64,000 bases of DNA from Calothrix sp. PCC 7103 (GTDB lineage Bacteria > Cyanobacteriota > Cyanobacteriia > Cyanobacteriales > Nostocaceae), in NCBI RefSeq assembly GCF_000331305.1, contig NZ_KB217478.1, forward strand, positions 2,196,051 through 2,260,050, given 5' to 3'. The notes under the pieces were generated by a model. That model made no database searches, was not told the origin of the DNA, and saw nothing but the letters and a program-made list of their open reading frames with translations. A program made the translations under genes and the position numbers. Of this stretch, positions 49,342 to 58,402 are shown piece by piece; the first letter of the stretch is position 1, and every line of letters begins with the position of its first letter.

Positions 49342-50127
49342 ATGTTCATCTCTCTTATTGCCGATTATGGTACTGGCGACCCAGCTTTTAACGAAGTTAC
49401 ACAACGGTTATTGATGGCATTGCCCCAAGCACAAATTTATGCACTTTCTGTGCCACCATTTAGTACACTAGCCACAGGTTTTTGGATTGCTCAGTTGGGC
49501 TTAAATCTTGGCCCAAAAGAACGATTGATTTATCATAATTGTGCCCCTCGTGAAGATGATCCTCAAGCTCGAAGAGATAATGAAGGTGAGGGTTTGACTT
49601 ATGCCTTGTTGCCTAATGATGTGAAGGTAGTAGGTGTTTTTGCTGGGTATACATTATCGTTTATCAAGCACCATGCTAAAGTCTTAAGAAGGATTAATGT
49701 TTCACGTTCTGGTTCACAATTCCGCTCGCGTGATGTATTTCCAATCGCAGCAACAGCTATAGCTTCCGGTGACTTGAGTTTGTTGGGTGAAGAGTTGAGT
49801 GTAGAGGAAATTCCCGACCCTCCGAGTGACCGCATTGCCTGGATTGATGGTTATGGGAATATTAAAACCACTATTCCCGACCATTTGGTTCAATTAGAAT
49901 CTGAAACTAAATGTGTTGTCCGAATTGGTGACGTGGTAAGTGATGCTATTTATTCAGATGGTAGCTTCCAAGTTCCAAAAGGCACTTTAGCTTTTGCTCC
50001 GGGTAGTACTGGTTGGGTAGACGTAAGAAGTGGAAAACAAATTCGTTTTATGGAACTATTTTTGCGAGGAGGTAGTGCTTGGGAACGATTTGGAAAACCG
50101 CGAGTAAATCAAGTTGTCTATAGATAA
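49342..50127 (+). CDS. SAM hydroxide adenosyltransferase-like (DUF62) protein
   Basis: 261 residues of the DUF62 family, related to fluorinase/chlorinase: N-terminal ISLIADYGTGDPAFNEVTQRL, with the conserved Asp in the DYG motif that binds the ribose of SAM, and the C-terminal barrel with IAWIDGYGNIKTTIPDHL and GSTGWVDVRSGKQ. Most bacterial members hydrolyse SAM to adenosine and methionine rather than halogenate. It is followed by a strong hairpin, so it probably ends the transcript begun at the CDF gene. Confidence 0.85.
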   Translation: MFISLIADYGTGDPAFNEVTQRLLMALPQAQIYALSVPPFSTLATGFWIAQLGLNLGPKERLIYHNCAPREDDPQARRDNEGEGLTYALLPNDVKVVGVFAGYTLSFIKHHAKVLRRINVSRSGSQFRSRDVFPIAATAIASGDLSLLGEELSVEEIPDPPSDRIAWIDGYGNIKTTIPDHLVQLESETKCVVRIGDVVSDAIYSDGSFQVPKGTLAFAPGSTGWVDVRSGKQIRFMELFLRGGSAWERFGKPRVNQVVYR

Positions 50128-50158
50128 TTCAGAAGATAATTCAGAAGATAATTCAAAA

Positions 50159-50190
50159 CTACCAAGACATAAAAAACTACGTCTTGGTAG
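50159..50190. terminator. Bidirectional terminator hairpin
   Basis: CTACCAAGAC and GTCTTGGTAG form a perfect 10-bp stem; the A-run/T content on both sides suits the converging genes at 50,127 and 50,220. Just before it, AGATAATTCAG repeats in tandem three times (50,123-50,155). Confidence 0.7.
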
Positions 50191-50219
50191 GAGAGCAAAA
50201 TCTAAAACACAACAATATT

Positions 50220-50513
50220 TCAATATGTTATTGGTAAAATTTTGGACGCAATAATTCCAATTAACACGATGAGACCTAACGCTCTGCGAAAATAATTAAC
50301 TCCTTGAAATAATTCTTCCCATGCCCAAGTAAACAAGGCGCCATAAGCTACTGCATCTAAACCTATACCGACTTTACCGCTTGTAAATACTAATTTCAGT
50401 AAACTAGCAACACCCCAAACAATGATAGGCAAGTTTGGTGGTTGAGCTATAACAATATTACCATTGCTGTCGCGGAAAATTTTATCAAATAATGAACTTT
50501 GTGTACTTTCCAT
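50220..50513 (-). CDS. Small membrane protein, function unknown
   Basis: 97 residues with two or three hydrophobic segments (PIIVWGVASLLKLVFTSGKV, VAYGALFTWAWEELFQGVNY, GLIVLIGIIASKILPI). The pattern resembles small conserved cyanobacterial membrane proteins of unknown role. Preceded by no other gene on its strand; a ~110-bp spacer separates it from the next. Confidence 0.65.
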   Translation of the reverse strand: MESTQSSLFDKIFRDSNGNIVIAQPPNLPIIVWGVASLLKLVFTSGKVGIGLDAVAYGALFTWAWEELFQGVNYFRRALGLIVLIGIIASKILPITY

Positions 50514-50622
50514 AGTTTAAATTTACTGTTATTGACAGTCAACAAAATTGCCCAAAGTGTTAAACAAAATCTGCACCAATTTTAGTCAGTGCAGATTTAG
50601 AGATTGAATCGGATGTTAACTA

Positions 50623-50970
50623 TTACTGGTCGGCATTAGCACTTCTTTCAGCAGTGTCAGGGTATACTGAGCCAAAATCTTTTACAGCTTCTGCGGATTG
50701 TTTGCCTATTCTTTGAATTCTTTCACCAGGAGCGTCTTCGGTTTCGCGAGCTTCTTTATTCCACTCTCCGGTTGTTTTAGGTCTTTCGGAATCATCTTGA
50801 TGTACTATTTCGTTAATCTTATTGGTTATGGCTTTGCTACTATTTTGAGGAGCAACATTTGTTGTCAGTAGTACAAACCCAATTAGGGCAACAGCTAGAA
50901 AACGTTTTACTTGAAATTGTTTAAACACATTACTAATGTGAGAGATTGTGCTTGAAATTAAATTCGCCAT
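50623..50970 (-). CDS. Exported small protein, function unknown
   Basis: 115 residues. A hydrophobic N-terminal segment (FLAVALIGFVLLTTNVAP) looks like a signal peptide; the rest is hydrophilic and charged (HQDDSERPKTTGEWNKEARE, APGERIQRIGKQSAEAVKDF). Similar short signal-bearing proteins recur in cyanobacteria and are often stress-induced, but I cannot assign a function. Confidence 0.65.
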   Translation of the reverse strand: MANLISSTISHISNVFKQFQVKRFLAVALIGFVLLTTNVAPQNSSKAITNKINEIVHQDDSERPKTTGEWNKEARETEDAPGERIQRIGKQSAEAVKDFGSVYPDTAERSANADQ

Positions 50971-51352
50971 GACTTGACTCCGTTAGTTCATCTTAAATAC
51001 TTCTTAAGATTAGTTGTAAAAAGGTAATCATTCCTCTAGCAGAAGTCATAACTTTGGTATGGGACGATTGTAACTTTCTTCCAAATCCTATGCACCTTAT
51101 GATACCTAGAGCGCATTCTTAACTAAAATGTCAATACCACCCAGTGCTGATAGTTCTGAAGAAAGCAACTTGGAAGCACAACTTCAACAACAGGAAATTG
51201 TCGAATAGCAACTTAATTAAGTTTCTAAGTATGGAATAGTTAGGATAAGAGGTTCTTAGAGTTATTCTCTTGCCTTACAGCTTGTAAATTTCTTTGGTGA
51301 AGAGCCGATATAATTAACAACGAAGTCTTCTGTATTGCTAACGAACAGAGTT
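50971..51352. other. Intergenic interval with a tiny frame
   Basis: No complete gene. At 51,128 a 27-codon frame (MSIPPSADSSEESNLEAQLQ...) stops early and may be the start of a lost gene. The promoter of the SMP-30 gene should lie in the second half. Confidence 0.3.
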
Positions 51353-52219
51353 ATGGGCAAGCTTGAAACAACACTACCACCAGCATATCTAATTACACCG
51401 ATGCGAGTGCTGCAAACCGACCAATATACCGAAGGCATTGTGTTTGATAATGCGGGCAACCTTTATTTCTCTCAAACTAAAGCGGGAACTGTTACATTAA
51501 TGGCGCCCGATGGTCAGGTAAAAATTTGGGCCGAAGTTGCAGGCGCCAATGGTCACAAAATCGACAGTCAGGGAACTCATATTGTTGCCGCCCTTAACTC
51601 AGTAGTTCAGCTTAATCCGGATGGCGAAGTAATCAAAGTAATTCGGGAATTTAATGGTAAACCTTTACTATATCCTAATGATATTACGGTTGACCCACAA
51701 GGCGGTTTCTACTTTACTGACTCTGGCGATAGAAAAAGCGAGAATCCTACGGGTTGTATATATTATGTAGATGCAGTAGGGCACATTAGTCAAGTCGCAA
51801 CAGAAATTGCATTTGCTAATGGGCTTGTACTTATGCCCATTGAAGGGCGCCTGTTTGTTGCCGAGAGTTGGCGCAACCGCATCCTAGTTTACGATGTGCT
51901 ATCACCCGGAAAGTTGGGAGCGTCGCGCGTCTTTGCCGAGCTCCCAGTAAAACAGGGTAATCAAATCGATAATCAACCTGATGGTATCTGTTTAGATAAG
52001 ATGGGTAATCTTTATGTGGCTCATTATGGTATGCGACAAATAGTTGTCCTTAATAAAGATGGACAATTAATCCGTCGATATGCTAGTGGCAACCTCACAA
52101 CTAGCAACTGTGCTTTCAGCAATGAGAACTCGAATTACTTATTTGTTACTGGTGGAATTGAAACAGAAGAAGGTCTAGGGGGAGTTTTTCGTTTAAATCT
52201 AAGTACTAATGAATTATAA
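51353..52219 (+). CDS. SMP-30/gluconolactonase-like beta-propeller protein
   Basis: 288 residues from ATG 51,353 (MGKLETTLPPAY). It has the SMP-30 propeller blocks: EGIVFDNAGNLYFSQTKAGT, LLYPNDITVDPQGGFYFTDS (Asn-Asp metal ligands), GLVLMPIEGRLFVAESWRNR and QPDGICLDKMGNLYVAHYG. The family hydrolyses lactones or related esters with a divalent metal. The start residue Glu of the EGIV motif and the N-D pair give a plausible metal site. An upstream TTG at 51,335 is a weaker start. Confidence 0.85.
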   Translation: MGKLETTLPPAYLITPMRVLQTDQYTEGIVFDNAGNLYFSQTKAGTVTLMAPDGQVKIWAEVAGANGHKIDSQGTHIVAALNSVVQLNPDGEVIKVIREFNGKPLLYPNDITVDPQGGFYFTDSGDRKSENPTGCIYYVDAVGHISQVATEIAFANGLVLMPIEGRLFVAESWRNRILVYDVLSPGKLGASRVFAELPVKQGNQIDNQPDGICLDKMGNLYVAHYGMRQIVVLNKDGQLIRRYASGNLTTSNCAFSNENSNYLFVTGGIETEEGLGGVFRLNLSTNEL

Positions 52220-52713
52220 ACTCTGAAAACTTCCTGCCAATTGAGCAATTTGAGTACGAGCGTTCTCAAGTGCTTGTGGTAATTTTTGTCCACCAATTCT
52301 TCGTTTTCCATTTCAACAGCAACTTTAGTGAGCCAATTATCAATAAACCTCTTCTGGCTGTAATAAATATGCCTGTGTGGGGAAGTTCGAGCTAGGAGAA
52401 AGCTTATAATCTATTAATATTCAAGGTATTAGGTATTTATTGGCACTTTAAAAAAATTTAAAATGCGGTGATGCGAAAAACTGTAGACACAGCTTTATAT
52501 AAGGACTTGGACAAGGCAAAAACTACTAAGGTACAACGGTACAAAATATTGCAGCAGCATTGCAGACTGGTCTTAATGAAGTTGAAGATGTCTATCTTGA
52601 GGAGGAAGTAAAAAATAAGATTACTTATCTAAAAGCAGCAAAGCATCAAAATAAATCTATCCAAATGTTACCTAATATCACTAAATAAAAGTTGAAAAAA
52701 GGAGATTTTAATT
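52220..52713. pseudogene. Gene relics between SMP-30 and Nif11 genes
   Basis: On the minus strand, fragments reading WLTKVAVEMEN and KLPQALENARTQIAQLAGSF lie in different frames of one former gene (52,220-52,370). On the + strand a frame NIAAALQTGLNEVEDVYLEE...QMLPNITK ends at about 52,688 without a start codon. Both look like ends of degraded genes. I could not identify either. Confidence 0.4.
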
Positions 52714-52947
52714 ATGTCTCAGACAAGTGTTGCGGAATTTTTAACAGCTGCTAAACAAGATGAAGGCTTAAGACAAAAACTTCAAACCGCGATGGATGCA
52801 AAAAGCTGTATCGATATTGCTGAAGATATTGGCTATGACTTTACTGCCGAAGAATTGGAAGCAGAACTTAACAACATGCCTGAAGAAGAAGTAGCAGGAA
52901 TCATAAATCCTGGTATTTCTCCGCGACGACATATTGAACCGCGTTAA
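52714..52947 (+). CDS. Nif11-type leader peptide (putative RiPP precursor)
   Basis: 77 residues with the Nif11-like leader: SVAEFLTAAKQDEGLRQKLQ, DIAEDIGYDFTAEELEAEL. The leader ends with the region PEEEVAGIINPG and is followed by a short, basic, proline-containing tail (ISPRRHIEPR). Nif11 leaders direct modification of peptide natural products, but this tail lacks Cys, and no modification enzyme or peptidase-type exporter lies next to it. It has a strong ribosome binding site (AAAAAAGGAG). The name reflects family history and does not imply a role in nitrogenase. Confidence 0.8.
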   Translation: MSQTSVAEFLTAAKQDEGLRQKLQTAMDAKSCIDIAEDIGYDFTAEELEAELNNMPEEEVAGIINPGISPRRHIEPR

Positions 52948-53098
52948 AAATCGCTACGGTATACAAACAAGTCTTTTAAAGTTGCTTTGGTACGAGATTA
53001 CCCATAGCTAGTTTGTACATCGTAGCTTAAAAAGAGGCTCCAAGGTAACTATTACACGAGCTTTTCTTCAAAAAAGTGCAACTGTAGGAGGTTAAAAA

Positions 53099-53167
53099 AT
53101 GAGTCAACGAAAAGTTGCAGTAGTTATGGGTGCTGGACTGGATTTAGGCGCCTGTTTTGATTTCTAA
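53099..53167 (+). pseudogene. N-terminal stub of a short-chain dehydrogenase
   Basis: A 22-residue frame, MSQRKVAVVMGAGLDLGACFDF, preceded by a good ribosome binding site (GTAGGAGG). The Rossmann G-x-G start is present and the rest is gone; the break falls at a GGCGCC site, after which sequence belongs to the neighbouring amidotransferase gene on the other strand. Confidence 0.6.
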
Positions 53168-53879
53168 TTTTTCTAACACGCGCAGTTTCAACTAAAGCTT
53201 CAAAAATACGCAACTGTTGTGGATTATCAGTTGCAAGTTCTGGATGCCATTGCACTCCAATAACCCAAGGGTGATATTCGCATTCTATAGCTTCAACTAC
53301 ACCATCAATAGCGCGTGCGGCAAGGCGCCATCCAGTAGGTAAAGTACGTATTGATTGGTGGTGCATTGAGACAACTTCCACAGTTGTTGCTTCCATAATT
53401 GAGGCAAGATGACTTTGAGGGTTAATAGCAACTTGGTGTTTAACGCTCTCTTCTGAATCTCCTGTATGCACTACCAATTTACCAAACTCCAATGGAATAT
53501 GAGAGATAAGACTGGCGCCACTTGCTACTGCCATGACAGCAAGTCCTCGGCAAATGCCCAACATAGGGATATCACTGCTCAAAGCTTGATTAAAAAGTTT
53601 TAATTCAAAAGCATCGCGAGTGCTGTCAACAGAAGAAATAGCTGGATGATACTCGCCATTATAAGTTGCGGGGTCTAAGTCGCCACCACCAGAAAAAATT
53701 AAACCATCCACAACTTCTAAAATTGTAGCACTTTCTTCTGGTTGACCAGGGGGTAATAAGATAGGCAAACCACCACAACGACGTATTGCCCGTACAAATG
53801 TACTTTTTACGTGATACTGACCATCTTCATTTTGATTAAATGTAGTAATACCGATAGTAGGTTTTGTCGATTTGTTCAT
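53124..53879 (-). CDS. Class I glutamine amidotransferase-like gamma-glutamyl hydrolase (peptidase C26)
   Basis: 251 residues from ATG 53,879 (MNKSTKPTIGITTFNQ); an in-frame upstream start would add 26 atypical residues. The catalytic Cys lies in MLGICRGLAVMAVASGA and the His-Glu pair in VIGVQWHPELATDNPQQL. DGLIFSGGGDLDPATY is the oxyanion-side motif. Members hydrolyse gamma-glutamyl amides such as gamma-glutamyl-GABA, as in PuuD. The C-terminal tail is basic. Its 3' end overlaps the SDR stub on the opposite strand, consistent with a deletion joint there. Confidence 0.85.
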   Translation of the reverse strand: MNKSTKPTIGITTFNQNEDGQYHVKSTFVRAIRRCGGLPILLPPGQPEESATILEVVDGLIFSGGGDLDPATYNGEYHPAISSVDSTRDAFELKLFNQALSSDIPMLGICRGLAVMAVASGASLISHIPLEFGKLVVHTGDSEESVKHQVAINPQSHLASIMEATTVEVVSMHHQSIRTLPTGWRLAARAIDGVVEAIECEYHPWVIGVQWHPELATDNPQQLRIFEALVETARVRKIRNQNRRLNPVQHP

Positions 53880-54174
53880 AGAGTTAACTCTTAAGCAAGC
53901 TACATCTAGCTTGACAAACAAAAATGACAACAATATGTCAAAATTATGTTTACGCACACTTAAATATATTTTTAATATATTTGCATTATATAAGTGAATA
54001 TACTGAGGACTCTGATGTGACGCAAAGTTATTATTACCAATGTCTAAATCTAAAAATAATTCATCATGTTTCCTTAAAAAAGCTAAATATTTAAAAATAA
54101 TAAAGATTTTGGTTCTTCATTACTTCTTATGCTGAACACGTCTAAAACATAGCTTTAAATCCTTACTAGGCAGG

Positions 54175-54306
54175 GATAACAGCCGTTATGCTTAACGTTC
54201 GAGCATTTACGATAAAATCTAGACTAAAACTGCCTGTAAGCCTTAATTTTAAAGGAAAAGTCCTAACTTTTAGTTTAAAGTTCAGCATAACACCTACGGA
54301 AGAGCC
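54175..54306 (-). repeat. Dispersed ~135-bp repeat, second copy
   Basis: Read on the minus strand it begins GGCTCTTCCGTAGGTGTTAT and continues with AGGCTTACAGGCAGTTTTAG, matching 9019-9165 read on the + strand. In this copy the frame contains several stops. The surrounding gap (53,880-54,429) has no gene. Confidence 0.7.
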
Positions 54307-54429
54307 AAGATTTTTCCAATTAAACATTATTCTTTAGGCAATTATAAAATAAATATAAAAACACAGATTTATAAATAGTTAGTATAATATTATACCTAAA
54401 TACGCTGGATTAGAAAAAAGGGGTCTATC

Positions 54430-56007
54430 ATGACAAAAGTGACTTTGAGAAAGATTACGAATCTTCAAAAAGCCAGAACAATCGCTTCTCGCTATCCGAA
54501 ATCAATTGTCAAAGCTTCATATGCCATTATGATTATGGTTTTCATTTCACTTGCGGGTTTGGGAATTGCACAGTTATATGAGCAGGAATTAGAAGAAAAG
54601 CAACAAGATATAAATGTGAAAGCAGTTGATGTTGATGCATTGCTTAAAACTACCTTAAACAATGTGATAGTAGTGCGTTCTCAAGCCGAATATTTGGCAA
54701 ATCAACGTCAGACCAACATGAGTTTGTCACTTGCACCGCTTTTGCCTGCAATTTATAAGCAGTTACCAACAGAAGCAAGAATTCATTACACTTCGATAGC
54801 TGGTACGCTTGATGTAATTTATCCAGCTATACCACCAATGAATCGTAAAGAAAATGTAGAAACGTTTCAAAAAGCGATTCATCAAGAATTTCTTACATCT
54901 GGAATAAAAAATAACCCTAGTCGTAAAGCTTATTTTACTAATCCTTATCAAGATATTTTGGGAAAGAAGCTAATAGTCACAGCTAGTAGTCCTGTTTATC
55001 AAGGAAATAACCATCTTGGAAATATTGGTATAGATTTTCCTTTAGAAAGCTTAAATCGTTTTGTCAAAAAGCTTGGCGGTAAAAGTGTTATAATTTTGAC
55101 AAGCGAAGGGAAAGTATTGAGTCATCCAAATTTGCAACCTCGCTATTTCAAGTCTGCTGAGTATTTTATTTCAGATTTTAGCGTTCGAGCAAAGTTACTC
55201 AAATTACTAAAAACTGGAAATAAGGGTCAAATTACTATCAATGGATATTTAATAACATATCAAAAATTAAACAATGCACCTTGGATGATTGTTAACATTG
55301 CACACAATAAAACTTTAGTTAAAGATGTTATTAAAAAACAGTTACCAATAATTTTAGGAGTCATACTTGGTATGACTATCGTTTTATTAATAAGTCTAAG
55401 AATTATAAATCAAGTATTTACACAATGTCAGAAAGCGCGTATAGTAGCAGAACTTGCAAACCAAGAGTTACAAAAAGCATTAACAGAACTAGAACGGATT
55501 GCATCAACTGATACATTGACAGGCGCCTGGAACCGCCTTTATTTTGAGGAGATAGTGTCTGCTGAAATAAATCGGCTTTCACGCCACAATCAATTATTAT
55601 CACTTTTAATATTAGACATCGACCATTTCAAGAGCATCAATGACAACTATGGGCATCCAATTGGTGATTGTGTACTCGCAGGGTTAGCTCATTTGTTAAA
55701 GGAGAATATTCGTACATCGGATGTTTTGACTCGTTGGGGAGGTGAGGAATTTGTAATTCTTACTCCCTCAACTTCTATGGCAGAAGCTTACGAATTGGCA
55801 GAAAGACTACGTTTGATTATTACGAAACACAGTTTTCCAGAAGTTGGAAACATCACAGTCAGTTTTGGAATTGCCCAGTTTGAACCTGCTGAAACTTTAT
55901 ACAATTGTTTTAAACGGGCTGATGATGCATTATATCACGCGAAAAACAGCGGCAGAAATACTGTGGTTGCGGCGCCTTCCATGTCTGGCGTATATCAATT
56001 AAAGTAG
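54430..56007 (+). CDS. Diguanylate cyclase with extracytoplasmic Cache-type sensor
   Basis: 525 residues. A transmembrane helix (~35-57, ASYAIMIMVFISLAGLGIAQ) and a second (~305-330, LPIILGVILGMTIVLLISLR) flank a ~245-residue periplasmic domain of Cache/PDC type (TDVIYPAIPPMN region, FTNPYQDILGKKLIVTASSP). The C-terminal GGDEF domain has DTLTGAWNRLYFEEIV, DIDHFKSINDNYGHPIGDCV and the active motif RWGGEEFVIL (~435), so it should make cyclic di-GMP. No EAL domain. The interval from its stop to the nifD border contains several GGCGCC sites and no gene. Confidence 0.9.
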   Translation: MTKVTLRKITNLQKARTIASRYPKSIVKASYAIMIMVFISLAGLGIAQLYEQELEEKQQDINVKAVDVDALLKTTLNNVIVVRSQAEYLANQRQTNMSLSLAPLLPAIYKQLPTEARIHYTSIAGTLDVIYPAIPPMNRKENVETFQKAIHQEFLTSGIKNNPSRKAYFTNPYQDILGKKLIVTASSPVYQGNNHLGNIGIDFPLESLNRFVKKLGGKSVIILTSEGKVLSHPNLQPRYFKSAEYFISDFSVRAKLLKLLKTGNKGQITINGYLITYQKLNNAPWMIVNIAHNKTLVKDVIKKQLPIILGVILGMTIVLLISLRIINQVFTQCQKARIVAELANQELQKALTELERIASTDTLTGAWNRLYFEEIVSAEINRLSRHNQLLSLLILDIDHFKSINDNYGHPIGDCVLAGLAHLLKENIRTSDVLTRWGGEEFVILTPSTSMAEAYELAERLRLIITKHSFPEVGNITVSFGIAQFEPAETLYNCFKRADDALYHAKNSGRNTVVAAPSMSGVYQLK

Positions 56008-56265
56008 CTTGCAGGTTGAATTTTTACTATTTAATCTAAAAAATATAGTTCAAAAATGTATTTAAATAGACTATTTTACTAATGGCGCCTCTAATAGATA
56101 AATTCTAGAAGCTATATATAGTAAGCTTTGTGAAGTGTTAGCTTGTCGAAGTTGATTATTATTGGCGCCTGAGTATAATTGGATTTAGGCTAAAAAATAT
56201 CTTTGGAAAGCTTTAACCTTAAAAAAGCTTGGCGCCTGTTGGCTTTTATTACCTATAATCAAGCT

Positions 56266-56276
56266 CGGAGTAATCC
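56266..56276. other. Right att repeat of E1
   Basis: CGGAGTAATCC (GGATTACTCCG on the nifD strand). Pairs with 21,046-21,056. Confidence 0.9.
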
Positions 56277-56733
56277 CAAGAGTGCATTTGGCGGAAAGGT
56301 AAGCCCATTTTTTGGAAAACATACTTCTCTTTAATACCAGAAGCAATCAAGTCAGGTTTCTTAGCCTTAACAAACTCTTCAAACTCATAGGCAGTTACGT
56401 CATCATAGATGATTGTCGCATTGTCGATGTAGTGAGTAGTACGTTTGTAGTCATCGTTGTGTGCAAACTCGTAACCTGTACCAACTACCTTGATACCGAC
56501 ATCTTCAAATGCAGGAACAACGTGACGAGGACGTAGACCACCAACATAAAGCATCACGGTGTTGCCTTCGAGACGAGGACGGTACTTCTTAAGAACCGCA
56601 TCCATGACAGGTTGATACTTAGCGATAACTTTTTCAGCATTAGCTTGAATTTTGTCATCGAACTTAGCAGCAATTTCACGAAGCGATGCAGCAATTTTGG
56701 TAGGACCAAAGAAGTTAAATTCCATCCAAGGCA
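56266..56733 (-). CDS. nifD: nifD, third piece
   Basis: Encodes ~152 residues of NifD ([20 protein letters not shown] ... [10 protein letters not shown]), including the FeMo-cofactor ligand histidine in QMHSWDYS. It is bounded on the left by the E1 repeat (56,266-56,276) and on the right by the E2 repeat (56,723-56,733). Without excision the frame ends five codons into E1 (ELDYR, stop). Confidence 0.93.
56723..56733. other. Left att repeat of E2
   Basis: CATCCAAGGCA, identical to 58,392-58,402. On the nifD strand TGCCTTGGATG, encoding part of L-P-W-M. Confidence 0.9.
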
Positions 56734-56829
56734 TATAGTTATGCTTTAATATTTTGTAATCACAGTAAACAATGCTTTACTTAAACATTGTTTATTAAAG
56801 ACAGAATATTAATCCAAATTTAAGAAATA

Positions 56830-58254
56830 ATGAGCAATCAACATATCCAGGGTTCCACTTCTACCGACGCTCTTCATGATATTTTCGCAGATTTTGAGGC
56901 GCCAGCTACAACGGATGGAAGCTACTTAGGTAATATGAAGTACAAGAAAGCAACACAAGAATATTTAGAAAGTAAATTTCAGAGTGAATTGTTAGCAGTA
57001 AAAGCTAGATTAAAAGCGGCAAAAACAAAGGTTAACTTAGTAGTCCAAAAAGGAAGTATTCAATTGCAAGCAACATTACCAATCAAGCCAGAAGACATTG
57101 ATAAATCTGGTAATGGTACAAAACAATATAAAATTTCATTTGGAATTCCTGCAAACTTAGATGGTCTTAGAACTGCTGAAGAAGAAGCTTGTGAATTAGG
57201 TCGGCTAATTGCTAGAAAAATGTTTGTTTGGAATGAAAAGTATTTAGGGACTCAAAATAAGACAAAAGTAAGACAAGTGGTTAAAGACTTTTTAGAGGAC
57301 TTTGAAGAGAGGTATTTTTTAACACATAAAAGAACAATGAAATCGGAGCATACTTTTAGTTACTACATACAGGATTTAAAACGTCTATTAGGAGAAGAGC
57401 TATTAATTAATGCACAATCAATTAGAGAAAAAATATATAGTCTAAAAAGTCAGCCTGCTCAACATCGCGCCTTAAAAGCAATTCGGGTGTTATTAGCGTC
57501 TTTTGATATCTCTTTACAATTAGATATAAAATTAGGTAAATATCAACATCAAAATGAAAGAATAATACCTAGCGATGCTGAGGTAGAAATTAGTTTTACA
57601 AAATTTGAACAATATACATCTTCAAGAAAAGCTACAATTAAAAAGCAATATATACATACGTGGAAATTATGGCGATGGGTTTATGGAATGCTTGCCACCT
57701 ATGGCTTGAGACCAAGAGAGTTATTTGTTAACCCCGATATTGAGCATTGGTTAAATGCATCAGATAATACCTGGAAAGTTGATAAAGAAAATAAAACAGG
57801 CGCCAGGAAAGCGTTTCCTTTATACCCAGAGTGGATAGAAAAGTTCGATTTAAAAAATCCCGAATATTTGGAAATGCTCAAACAAGTTTTATTAGATAAA
57901 AAAACTTTTTCGCAAATTAATGCAGTACGGGTTTGTTGCTCATCTTGGTTTCGTCGCGTTGGAATTGATTTTGATCCCTACGATTTACGCCATGCTTGGG
58001 CTATTAGAGCGCATTTGTTAGGAATACCCATTAAAGCAGCAGCAGATAATTTAGGTCATACTGTAGAAATTCATACAGAAACTTATCAAAAATGGTTTTC
58101 TGAAGACCATCGCAAAAAAGCAATTAATGAGGCTTTGAATAAAAAGAGCGAATTAGTGCTACTACAAGAAGAAAACAAGTTACTAAAAGCACAAATAGAC
58201 AGGCTAAAATTAGAAGTAGAAACATTCAGAGAATTCTATTCAAGTTATAAGTAG
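56830..58254 (+). CDS. XisA-like tyrosine recombinase of element E2
   Basis: 474 residues. Same family as the E1 recombinase: N-terminal block YKISFGIPANLDGLRTAEEE, catalytic Arg in YGLRPRELF, YDLRHAWAIRAHLLGIPIKA, LGHTVEIH and the tyrosine in TETYQKWF. An N-terminal extension (DIFADFEAPATTDGSYLGNM) is shared with the E3 recombinase but not with E1. It is the only gene of the element, so it must act on the element's own repeats. A C-terminal coiled coil is present. Opposite in direction to nifD. Confidence 0.9.
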   Translation: MSNQHIQGSTSTDALHDIFADFEAPATTDGSYLGNMKYKKATQEYLESKFQSELLAVKARLKAAKTKVNLVVQKGSIQLQATLPIKPEDIDKSGNGTKQYKISFGIPANLDGLRTAEEEACELGRLIARKMFVWNEKYLGTQNKTKVRQVVKDFLEDFEERYFLTHKRTMKSEHTFSYYIQDLKRLLGEELLINAQSIREKIYSLKSQPAQHRALKAIRVLLASFDISLQLDIKLGKYQHQNERIIPSDAEVEISFTKFEQYTSSRKATIKKQYIHTWKLWRWVYGMLATYGLRPRELFVNPDIEHWLNASDNTWKVDKENKTGARKAFPLYPEWIEKFDLKNPEYLEMLKQVLLDKKTFSQINAVRVCCSSWFRRVGIDFDPYDLRHAWAIRAHLLGIPIKAAADNLGHTVEIHTETYQKWFSEDHRKKAINEALNKKSELVLLQEENKLLKAQIDRLKLEVETFREFYSSYK

Positions 58255-58269
58255 CAATATCAACGTATT

Positions 58270-58297
58270 GTAGAGACGTGATTAATGACGTCTCTAC
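58270..58297. repeat. 28-bp palindrome of the GTAGAGACGTG family
   Basis: GTAGAGACGTGATTAAT followed by GACGTCTCTAC; one base differs from the perfect palindrome at 14,267. It lies just downstream of the E2 recombinase and could end its transcript. Confidence 0.75.
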
Positions 58298-58391
58298 ATT
58301 TATAATTTATTAAAATTAAGACTATATTAATATTCCCATTATAATTAATTCTCTAAACCCTTACTATATAAGCATTTTAAAAAGTAATTTT

Positions 58392-58402
58392 CATCCAAGG
58401 CA
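58392..58402. other. Right att repeat of E2
   Basis: CATCCAAGGCA; pairs with 56,723-56,733. Confidence 0.9.

Larger units (their letters stand above)
21046..56276. mobile_element. 35-kb nifD excision element (E1)
   Basis: An insertion of about 35,220 bp between nifD pieces 3 and 4, bounded by the 11-bp repeats at 21,046 and 56,266. Its tyrosine recombinase gene starts about 200 bp from the left border. It inserts directly after the codons for the FeMo-cofactor histidine region (QMHSWDYS). It is loaded with two IS elements, pseudogenes, a polysaccharide cluster, transporters and regulators. Excision would restore the nifD frame exactly. Confidence 0.9.
56723..58402. mobile_element. Minimal nifD excision element E2 (1.67 kb)
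   Basis: Bounded by perfect 11-bp direct repeats, giving a circle of 1669 bp. Apart from a 1.4-kb recombinase gene it has only ~100 bp on one side and ~140 bp on the other. Joining the repeats gives [15 protein letters not shown], the intact NifD sequence. Confidence 0.92.
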
